Of a stretch of DNA of 9,548 nucleotides, positions 1-6,693 are shown piece after piece. Below the pieces are notes generated by a model. The model was not told the DNA's origin, did no database searches, and saw only the letters and a program-made list of their open reading frames with translations. The stretch is from Paraburkholderia acidipaludis NBRC 101816 (GTDB lineage: Bacteria; Pseudomonadota; Gammaproteobacteria; Burkholderiales; Burkholderiaceae). How positions within the stretch are numbered: the stretch's first letter is position 1; every line of letters starts with the position of its first letter. The DNA is taken from positions 1 to 9,548 of the forward strand of contig NZ_BAXZ01000045.1 of NCBI RefSeq assembly GCF_000684975.1, written 5' to 3'. Position numbers and translations under genes: made by a program.

Positions 1-177
1 TTCATCAGCGCGGTGACGATCGGGGTGATCGTGGCCAACCAGATCATGATGGCGCGCGAGAAAAAGCGCCTGCGCGACATGCAGATGGCCTTCATCCAGC
101 CCGATGCGGCCGAGGCGCCCGCAGACCCCGTTACTCCAATGGCTCGCCGCCCGCTCGGGCAAGGCACGGCAACCTGA
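1..177 (+). CDS. C-terminal fragment of an unidentified, probably membrane, protein
   Basis: Frame 1 is open from the first base to the TGA at 175-177, so only the last 58 residues of this gene are present. The fragment begins with a hydrophobic stretch (FISAVTIGVIVANQIMM) that could be the end of a transmembrane helix. A basic, charged segment (AREKKRLRD) follows, then a loose proline- and alanine-rich tail. This is the pattern of a last membrane helix followed by a positively charged cytoplasmic tail, as in many transporters. I do not recognise the family. A transporter for an aromatic acid would fit the neighbourhood, but that is a guess. The gene points toward the convergent boxA end. Confidence 0.5.
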   Translation, partial: FISAVTIGVIVANQIMMAREKKRLRDMQMAFIQPDAAEAPADPVTPMARRPLGQGTAT

Positions 178-197
178 AAACAACATGCCCCGGAACG

Positions 198-407
198 GAA
201 GAGCAAAGCCGCCGCCTCGGCGAAGTCGGCCAGGCGGTATCGCAGATGGAAGGCGTCACGCAACAAAACGCGGCCCTCGTGGAGCAGATCGCGGCCGCCT
301 CCGTATTGCTACGCGGCCAGGCAAACGACCTGCGCAGCAAGGTCGAGCAATTTACGCTGCGCGAGTCGCTCAGTATGTCTCGAGGTGCAGGCGCCCTTCA
401 CGCTTGA
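198..407 (+). pseudogene. 3' remnant of a methyl-accepting chemotaxis protein
   Basis: Frame 3 encodes a segment that closely resembles the far C-terminal end of the signalling domain of methyl-accepting chemotaxis proteins. It contains QAVSQMEGVTQQNAALVEQ, then a decayed AAAS segment and a charged tail (DLRSKVEQF), ending at TGA 405-407. Intact proteins of this family are usually over 500 residues; only about 69 recognisable residues remain here. The membrane and ligand-binding parts and the signalling hairpin are absent, and no start codon or ribosome site belongs to the piece. The 3' end overlaps the 3' end of boxA on the other strand by 38 bp. It is best read as a relic of a chemoreceptor gene lost when the box cluster arrived or the region was rearranged. 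Confidence 0.7.
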
Positions 408-1614
408 GGCGCGGCCAGAGGGCGCTCCAGTCCAGGCCGTGCCGGTCGGCAATGTCCTGAAGCGCCTGCAACACGCCCTCTTCCATACCCTTCAAGCCGC
501 AAACGTAGACGTAGGTGCTGTCGTCTTTCAGCAGTTGGGCCACATCCACGGCCCGCTCGCGCATGGCGTCCTGAACGTAGCGTTTGGGCTGGCCAGGCGT
601 GCGCGAAAACGCCAGATTCGTGTCGATGAAGTCTTTCGGCAAATTGGTAAGCGGACCGAAGTATGGCAACTCCCCTTTCGTCCTCGCGCCGAAAAACAGC
701 ATCAGCTTTCCGGTCACGCCCTTGAGGCGGCCGCGCCGGCGATATTCGGTCATCGCGCGCATCGGTGCCGAGCCGGTGCCCGTGCAGATCATCAGCAAAT
801 GGGAGTGCGGGTGATTGGGCATCAGGAAGGTGCTGCCGAACGGCCCGATCACGGTGACGACATCGCCCTTCTGCAGGTCGCACAGATAATTCGAGCAGAC
901 ACCCAAGGTGTCGTTGCCGTCGTGATCGCGCGTGACGCGCTTCACGGTCAGCGAGACATTGTTGTAGCGCGGGCGCTCGCCGTCGCGCGGATTCGCCAGC
1001 GAATACTGGCGTGCGTGATGAGGTTTGCCGTCCGCGGCCGTGCCGGGCGGCAAAATGCCGATCGATTGCCCTTCGAGCACCGGGAACGGCAGCGAGCCGA
1101 AATCGAGCACGATGTGATGGATATCGCTCTCGGCCGACTCGTCGGTCAACCGGTAGTTGCCCATCACCGTCGCCGCGGCCGGTGTCTTGTGCGTGTAGAG
1201 GTTCACATAGGGCTTCGACGCGGACCACGGCGGCACACTCGAGCCGCGCTCGGTGTCCGCTTGCGGCAAGCCGGTCTGATCGACGGGGGTCTCGTTCGAG
1301 ATCCCGGCGCTGGCCGGCTCGGTGGGCATACCGACCGATGGGCTCTGCGCCGGCAACTCGTCCCACCCGAACTGTGCCTCGATGCTATAGGCGTCCGCTT
1401 TCGGGACGTTGCGCCAATTGTCGATCGCCCCCGTGGGACAGGGCGGGACACAAGCCATGCAGCCGTTGCAGACGTCCGCCTTGACCACGTAGTTGCTGCC
1501 GTCGTGGGTGATCGCGTCGATCGGGCAGGTCTCTTCGCACGTATTGCACCGGATGCAGATTTCCGGATCGATCAGGTGCTGCCTCAGAACTTCCAACGGA
1601 ATCGCTGCATTCAT
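370..1614 (-). CDS. boxA: BoxA, NADPH-dependent reductase component of benzoyl-CoA 2,3-epoxidase
   Basis: BoxA is the cytoplasmic iron-sulfur flavoprotein that moves electrons from NADPH to the epoxidase BoxB. The 414-residue protein opens with a two-[4Fe-4S] ferredoxin domain: cysteines 20, 23, 26 and 30 in CIRCNTCEETCP, and 49, 52, 55 and 59 in CNGCMACVPPCP. A flexible Pro/Ser/Ala-rich linker (about residues 86-135) follows. Next comes a ferredoxin-NADP reductase-like module with the flavin motif RQYSLANP (202-209), the nucleotide-binding motif CTGTGSAP (277-284), and a YVCGLKGMEEGV segment near the end. The ATG at 1614 is preferred to a start 42 bp upstream because AGGGAG lies 6 bp before it and BoxA proteins begin close to this point. 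It is the last gene of the boxCBA operon, 48 bp after boxB. Confidence 0.96.
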   Translation of the reverse strand: MNAAIPLEVLRQHLIDPEICIRCNTCEETCPIDAITHDGSNYVVKADVCNGCMACVPPCPTGAIDNWRNVPKADAYSIEAQFGWDELPAQSPSVGMPTEPASAGISNETPVDQTGLPQADTERGSSVPPWSASKPYVNLYTHKTPAAATVMGNYRLTDESAESDIHHIVLDFGSLPFPVLEGQSIGILPPGTAADGKPHHARQYSLANPRDGERPRYNNVSLTVKRVTRDHDGNDTLGVCSNYLCDLQKGDVVTVIGPFGSTFLMPNHPHSHLLMICTGTGSAPMRAMTEYRRRGRLKGVTGKLMLFFGARTKGELPYFGPLTNLPKDFIDTNLAFSRTPGQPKRYVQDAMRERAVDVAQLLKDDSTYVYVCGLKGMEEGVLQALQDIADRHGLDWSALWPRLKREGRLHLETY

Positions 1615-1662
1615 GGTTGTGCTCCCTGCCGTCCGGTCTGCCTCGGTGACCGGCAAGGCCGA

Positions 1663-3090
<1,428 letters not shown>

Positions 3091-3130
3091 TGCGGTTCCT
3101 TGTGCGGTAGGGGGAGGCGTCAGGACGACG

Positions 3131-4801
3131 TCAAACGCGGGCGGTGTCGAACTGCGCCTTGCTGCCCTTTCCATAAACCTTCAGCGCGCCCTTCTCGCCC
3201 ACGGCGTTCGGACGGTTGAAAATCCAGTTCTGCCAGGCAGAGAGGCGGCCGAAGATGCGTGTCGCCATCGTCTCCGGACCGTTGAATCTCAGGTTCGCTT
3301 CGAGGCCCGTGAGCGCGTCGGGCGACATGGCCGCGCGCTCCTCCAGCGCGATGCGGATCTCGTCGGCCCAGTCGATGTCGTCGGGCGCGGCGGTCACGAG
3401 GCCGAGGCGCTCGGCCTCCATGGGCTTGACCGGCTGGCCGATTTTCGAGCGTGCCGCATCGAGTGGTTCGGTTTCCTCATAAAATCGCCGCGCGAGACGC
3501 GACTGATTCGTGACCATCGGATAGAGACCGAAGTTGGCCTCGGAAAGCGTGATGGCAGGCTCTTCTTCCTCGTTCGACGGCAGCGCCGCCATGTAGGTAC
3601 GGTCGGCGGCGAAGGCCAGCTCGGCGAACGTGCCCGAGAAACACGAACCGGGTTCGATCAGCGCGAACAGCGAACGCGACGACACGTCGATGCGGGCCAG
3701 CGTGCGGCGCAGCATGCCGATGGTTTCGCGTACGAACCAATGGCCGCGATGCGCGAGCAGCGCGGCATCGGCTGCGAGCACCGCTTTCGCGTCGCCGCTC
3801 GTCTTGAAGATCCAGGTGCCGATATCGAGCTCGTTCGTGCGCATCGACAGAATGGCGTCGTCGAGCTCCCGTGCGAACTGCAGCGGCCACCACGCTGCGC
3901 CGGCCGCGACGATCGCGTCGATGCCTTCGGGAAGCGGCAGCGCGGGCGCCTTCGCGGTGAACGTGGCAGTGCGCTTCGCACGGTCGATGGCGACGTCGAC
4001 CGTCGCATAACCAAGGATGTTGTCGTGCTGGATGCGTTCGATGCGCGTGAGCGCGATGCCCTGGGCGTCGGCCGGGCGATCGCTTTGCGCCGCGAGTTCG
4101 AGCGCGCGCGCCTGCACGGCCTGGTCGAACTGGTTCGGCTTCACCACGCCGTCGACGAGGCGCCATTCCTTCGCGCGTTCGCCGCGTATGCCCTCCACCA
4201 CGGTGCAAAAGATGTCGGCGCGATCGTGACGAACCCTGCGCTTGTCGGTGAGACGCGTGAGCCCGCCGGTGCCGGGCAGCACGCCGAGCAGCGGCACCTC
4301 CGGCAGCGCCACCGAGGACGAACGATCGTCCACGAGCAGGATCTCGTCGCACGCGAGCGCCAGCTCGTAGCCGCCGCCCGCGCAGGCGCCGTTCACGGCG
4401 GCAATGAATTTCAGGCCCGAGTGACGCGAGGAGTCCTCGAAGCCGTTGCGCGTTTCGTTCGTGAACTTGCAGAAGTTGACCTTCCAGGCATGCGTGGAAA
4501 GCCCGAGCATGAAGATGTTCGCGCCCGAACAAAAGACGCGGTCCTTCAGGCTCGTCACGACCACCGTGCGCACTTCCGGATGCTCGAAACGAACGCGCTG
4601 CAGGGCGTCGTGAAGCTCGATGTCGACGCCCAGGTCATACGAATTCAGCTTCAGCTTGTAGCCGTCACGAATGCCGCCGTCTTCGGCAATGTCGATGCCG
4701 AGCGTCGCGACCGGGCCATTGAATGTCAGCTTCCAGTGCCGGTACTGCGTGGGCTCGGTCCGATAGTCGACCTGCGGGGCAAGCGTTTCTGCTGCGGACA
4801 T
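3131..4801 (-). CDS. boxC: BoxC, 2,3-epoxybenzoyl-CoA dihydrolase (benzoyl-CoA-dihydrodiol lyase)
   Basis: BoxC is the ring-opening enzyme. It hydrolyses 2,3-epoxybenzoyl-CoA to 3,4-dehydroadipyl-CoA semialdehyde and formate without oxygen. The 556-residue protein belongs to the crotonase superfamily but is about twice the length of a single crotonase. The N-terminal half carries the oxyanion-hole and CoA-binding signatures: CSGANIFML at 91-99, GACAGGGYELALACD at 138-152, and LPEVPLLGVLPGTGGLTRL at 166-184. The C-terminal half is a diverged crotonase-like region containing PGSCFSGTFAELAFAADR. The ATG at 4801 (MSAAETLAPQ) is chosen because AGGAGA lies just upstream; the open frame extends 33 codons farther but would run through the promoter. 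It is the first gene of the boxCBA operon. Confidence 0.97.
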   Translation of the reverse strand: MSAAETLAPQVDYRTEPTQYRHWKLTFNGPVATLGIDIAEDGGIRDGYKLKLNSYDLGVDIELHDALQRVRFEHPEVRTVVVTSLKDRVFCSGANIFMLGLSTHAWKVNFCKFTNETRNGFEDSSRHSGLKFIAAVNGACAGGGYELALACDEILLVDDRSSSVALPEVPLLGVLPGTGGLTRLTDKRRVRHDRADIFCTVVEGIRGERAKEWRLVDGVVKPNQFDQAVQARALELAAQSDRPADAQGIALTRIERIQHDNILGYATVDVAIDRAKRTATFTAKAPALPLPEGIDAIVAAGAAWWPLQFARELDDAILSMRTNELDIGTWIFKTSGDAKAVLAADAALLAHRGHWFVRETIGMLRRTLARIDVSSRSLFALIEPGSCFSGTFAELAFAADRTYMAALPSNEEEEPAITLSEANFGLYPMVTNQSRLARRFYEETEPLDAARSKIGQPVKPMEAERLGLVTAAPDDIDWADEIRIALEERAAMSPDALTGLEANLRFNGPETMATRIFGRLSAWQNWIFNRPNAVGEKGALKVYGKGSKAQFDTARV

Positions 4802-4819
4802 GAATGTCTCCTGGTAGGC

Positions 4820-4845
4820 GCACCCTATTTCATGAAAAATAGTGC
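4820..4845. promoter_or_regulatory. Imperfect palindrome over the boxCBA -10 region, candidate BoxR operator
   Basis: The 26-bp sequence from GCAC at 4820 to GTGC at 4845 is an inverted repeat of two 13-bp arms centred between 4832 and 4833, with 10 of 13 positions paired. It covers the predicted -10 element and the start site. A protein bound here would block RNA polymerase. The right arm runs directly into TGCATCT (4843-4849), a 7-mer also present as both half-sites of the inverted repeat upstream of the DUF4863 gene. BoxR is the obvious candidate binder, but that is inferred from position. Confidence 0.5.
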
Positions 4846-4864
4846 ATCTACAGAGCCATGTAAA
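4836..4864 (-). promoter_or_regulatory. Candidate sigma70 promoter of boxCBA
   Basis: On the minus strand, TTTACA (plus 4859-4864; 5 of 6 matches to the -35 consensus) is followed after exactly 17 bp by TATTTT (plus 4836-4841; 4 of 6 matches to the -10 consensus). This predicts a transcription start near 4829 and a leader of about 28 nt that contains the AGGAGA ribosome site of boxC. The 132-bp gap after boxR, together with this promoter, suggests boxCBA can be transcribed independently of boxR. Assignment is by pattern only. Confidence 0.6.
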
Positions 4865-4878
4865 GCATTTTAATGCTT
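4863..4878. repeat. Inverted repeat overlapping the boxCBA -35 region
   Basis: AAGCATT (4863-4869) and AATGCTT (4872-4878) are perfect 7-bp arms separated by two bases. The repeat overlaps the predicted -35 hexamer by two bases and extends upstream of it. It could be a second protein-binding site for an activator or repressor. It is not followed by a T-run on the minus strand, so it does not look like a terminator for boxR. Confidence 0.4.
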
Positions 4879-4933
4879 GTAAGGATAAAACCAGGTGCAA
4901 TCCCTGATCAAAGCGCCCCGTTAAATCGCGCGG

Positions 4934-5911
4934 TCACAGCCCGCCGGCAACATCCTCCGCGCCCAGCCGGGCAGCCAGCCGGTCGCGCAATTGCAGGTAG
5001 GCGTCGGCCAGCGTCTTTTCGCTCGTGTCGAAGGCCATGTCGGCGCGGCTGTAAAGCTCGTTGCGGCCCGCGAGGATGCGCTTGAGGTCCTCCATGGCCT
5101 CGCTGTTGCCGCGGTTGCCCGACATCGGCCGCAAATCCCCTTGCGCAACGACCCGGCGCATATGGTCCTCCGGCGTCGCCTGCAGCCAGACCGTGAAGCA
5201 GTGGGCCAGCAGCGTATTGAAGGTGGAGGGCTCGGAAACCAGCCCGCCCGGCGAGGCGATGACGGCGCGCGGGTGCTCGGCGATCACCGCTTCGAGCGCG
5301 CGGTGCTCGTAACGGCGGTAGGCGCTGGCGCCGTAAAGCGCATGGATCTCGCTCGGCGGGCAGCCCGCCAGTTGCTCGATGACGCGATTGAGCTCGACGA
5401 ACGGTACTTTGCGTTCCTGCGCGAGCATGCGCCCGAGCGTGGATTTGCCGGCGCCGCGCAGGCCGATCAGCGCGATCCGCTCATGGCGATGCGGATCCCG
5501 CGAAGTCTGCGCAAACAGTTCGGACAACGCAATACGGGCGCGCTGCAGCGAGGCGAGGTCGCGCCCCTGCAGCAGTTCGCGTATCAATAGCCACTCGGCC
5601 GACGAAGTCGTCTCGTCGCCGATCACCTCGGCGAGCGGGCAATTCAGCGCGGCTGCCAGTTGCCGGAGCACGAGGATCGAGGCGTTACCGGTGCCGGTCT
5701 CCAGATTGGCGAGGTGGCGCTCCGAGAGCCCGGTCTCGAGCGCCAGCGACTTGCGTGTCATGCCCCGCCGCGCGCGCAGGAGCCGCACGCGCTCGCCCAT
5801 GGCGGCAAGGAAAGGATCGCGTCCGGCCGCCTTTTCCGGCTCGGCATCGGCAGAGGCGTCATCCGGTTCCTGCGCGCCATCGCGCCGCTCTTCAGAGTAA
5901 GTTTGCTTCAT
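4934..5911 (-). CDS. boxR: BoxR, XRE-type regulator with a shikimate-kinase-like domain
   Basis: BoxR-type regulators control benzoyl-CoA pathway genes; the family uses benzoyl-CoA as inducer. The 325-residue protein begins with an acidic, disordered-looking stretch (1-35). A helix-turn-helix of the Cro/CI type follows (about 38-97: MGERVRLLRARRGMTRKSLA, then TGLSERHLANLETG). After a linker, a shikimate-kinase-like domain spans about 144-320. It keeps the Walker A loop GLRGAGKST (150-158), the YRRYE arginine region (198-202), the lid-like LRP (260-262), and RNELY (283-287). Two shikimate-contact points differ from true kinases: Asp is replaced by Asn175, and the GGG loop reads PGG (221-223). 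This fits a ligand-binding rather than catalytic role. The start at 5911 has only a weak GGTGA ribosome site; the frame continues upstream through the divergent gene and is not used. Confidence 0.93.
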   Translation of the reverse strand: MKQTYSEERRDGAQEPDDASADAEPEKAAGRDPFLAAMGERVRLLRARRGMTRKSLALETGLSERHLANLETGTGNASILVLRQLAAALNCPLAEVIGDETTSSAEWLLIRELLQGRDLASLQRARIALSELFAQTSRDPHRHERIALIGLRGAGKSTLGRMLAQERKVPFVELNRVIEQLAGCPPSEIHALYGASAYRRYEHRALEAVIAEHPRAVIASPGGLVSEPSTFNTLLAHCFTVWLQATPEDHMRRVVAQGDLRPMSGNRGNSEAMEDLKRILAGRNELYSRADMAFDTSEKTLADAYLQLRDRLAARLGAEDVAGGL

Positions 5912-5941
5912 ATCACCAGACCAATTCCCACCAGAAAATGT

Positions 5942-5972
5942 ACTATAGTGCTTGACAGCATCAATTCGACAA
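5942..5972 (-). promoter_or_regulatory. Possible boxR promoter
   Basis: On the minus strand TATAGT (plus 5942-5947) matches the -10 consensus at 5 of 6 positions and would place the start site about 25 nt before the boxR ATG. The best -35 partner is TTGTCG (plus 5967-5972), with a long 19-bp spacer, so this would be a weak or regulated promoter. No clear TGCA-type operator overlaps it. Confidence 0.35.
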
Positions 5973-5978
5973 GATAAT
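5952..5978 (+). promoter_or_regulatory. Possible rightward promoter for the DUF4863-bclA-hydrolase operon
   Basis: A perfect TTGACA lies at 5952-5957. GATAAT (5973-5978; 5 of 6 matches to the -10 consensus) follows after a short 15-bp spacer; 17 bp spacing would give the poorer TAATTT. If used, the leader before the 6140 start codon would be about 155 nt and would include the tandem repeat, the GC hairpin and the TGCA inverted repeat. The -35 is only 4 bp from the leftward -10 of boxR, so the two promoters would be back to back. Confidence 0.35.
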
Positions 5979-6007
5979 TTTCGCCAAAACGCTGACCGGC
6001 AGCAATG

Positions 6008-6043
6008 CCAGGCCAAAGCACCAGGCCAAAGCACCAGGCAAAG
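6008..6043. repeat. 13-bp tandem repeat, about 2.8 copies
   Basis: CCAGGCCAAAGCA occurs at 6008-6020 and again at 6021-6033 without a gap. A third, shortened copy (CCAGGCAAAG, one C missing) occupies 6034-6043. It lies in the non-coding divergent region between boxR and the rightward operon. It may be slippage-generated spacer DNA or a set of binding sites; nothing in the sequence decides between these. Confidence 0.75.
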
Positions 6044-6060
6044 ACGCAGGTACGCGCGAA

Positions 6061-6083
6061 CTCCCGGCTCGCCGCGCCGGGAG
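6061..6083. repeat. GC-rich perfect hairpin in the leader of the rightward operon
   Basis: CTCCCGGC (6061-6068) and GCCGGGAG (6076-6083) pair perfectly over 8 bp around a 7-base loop. No T-run follows on either strand, so it is not a standard intrinsic terminator. If the rightward promoter at 5952 is used, this structure would form in the leader RNA about 57 nt before the DUF4863 start codon. It might affect transcript stability or elongation. Confidence 0.5.
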
Positions 6084-6098
6084 CAAAACGCGCGGGCA

Positions 6099-6118
6099 AG
6101 ATGCATCAAATTGCATCT
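6099..6118. promoter_or_regulatory. TGCA-N6-TGCA inverted repeat, candidate BoxR operator
   Basis: AGATGCA (6099-6105) and TGCATCT (6112-6118) are perfect 7-bp inverted arms separated by six bases (TCAAAT). The core has the form TGCA-N6-TGCA, which I recall as the operator pattern of BzdR, the relative of BoxR in anaerobic benzoate degradation. It ends 21 bp before the DUF4863 start codon, just upstream of the ribosome site. TCAAAT between the arms matches a -10 element at 4 of 6 positions, but no good -35 lies 17 bp upstream of it. Binding here would control or roadblock the whole rightward operon. Confidence 0.6.
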
Positions 6119-6139
6119 CCCGCATCCGGAGACTAACGC

Positions 6140-6619
6140 ATGTCCCCAGAAGATTTTCAGCGTCTGATCGCGAGCGTCACGCAGAGGATCGCGGGCCGCG
6201 ACCTCGACAGCGACCTCGAGGCCTGGCTCAACGAGACCTGGCCGCCCGGCGGCGAAACGTTCGAGGCGCTCGCGCAAGCCTGCCGCAACGGCGTCGCCGA
6301 AGGCTGGCTCTGCAACCGCGAAGGGGGCGGCATCCGTTACGGGCGGATCTTCAAGGCCTTGCCGCAAACGCACGGATTCTCGGTCGACGTGGTCGACATG
6401 AAGGATCTCGTGGGCCCTCACCACATGCACCCGAATGGGGAAATCGATCTGATCATGCCGCTTGCGGGCGGCGCCACCTTCGACGGCCATCCGGCCGGAT
6501 GGTGCGTCTATGGCGCCGGCAGTGCGCATTGCCCCACCGTGGCGAATGGCGAGGCCCTGATTCTCTACCTGCTGCCGGAGGGCGCCATCGAGTTCACGCC
6601 CGCACCCGCCAGTCACTGA
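6140..6619 (+). CDS. DUF4863 / 4-hydroxylaminobenzoate lyase-like cupin protein
   Basis: This 159-residue soluble protein resembles the DUF4863 family, which includes 4-hydroxylaminobenzoate lyase (PnbB-type; converts 4-hydroxylaminobenzoate to protocatechuate and ammonium). An N-terminal helical part (1-50) precedes a beta-rich, cupin-like part. A metal-site pattern is visible: H95 and H97 with E101 in GPHHMHPNGEID, and H130 in GSAHCPTV. This suits a histidine/glutamate-bound divalent metal. The ATG at 6140 follows GGAG (6128-6131) with good spacing. It is the first gene of the benzoate-CoA ligase operon, so its job is more likely linked to benzoate or benzoyl-CoA metabolism than to nitroaromatics. 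Its true substrate is unknown; the family assignment is from motif recall. Confidence 0.8.
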   Translation: MSPEDFQRLIASVTQRIAGRDLDSDLEAWLNETWPPGGETFEALAQACRNGVAEGWLCNREGGGIRYGRIFKALPQTHGFSVDVVDMKDLVGPHHMHPNGEIDLIMPLAGGATFDGHPAGWCVYGAGSAHCPTVANGEALILYLLPEGAIEFTPAPASH

Positions 6620-6693
6620 TCGCGAGAAAGAACATCGGGGTCACCGGCGTCGAGCGCGCACGACAATCAGACAGCGAGCAGGGACGGAGACGA

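Noticed and set aside
4884..4913. Possible terminator between boxR and boxC on the minus strand (CAGG/CCTG stem followed by GTTTTAT)
   Set aside because: The stem has only four Watson-Crick pairs plus wobbles and the T-run is short and interrupted, so it is too weak to list.
5912..6616. Upstream extension of the boxR frame to 560 residues
   Set aside because: The extension runs antisense through the whole DUF4863 gene and the divergent promoter region and has no domain; BoxR proteins are about 300 residues long.
6499..6693. Upstream extension of the bclA frame inside the DUF4863 gene
   Set aside because: The first 65 residues are Arg-rich shadow coding of the previous gene; the ligase family similarity starts after 6694, where a ribosome site lies.
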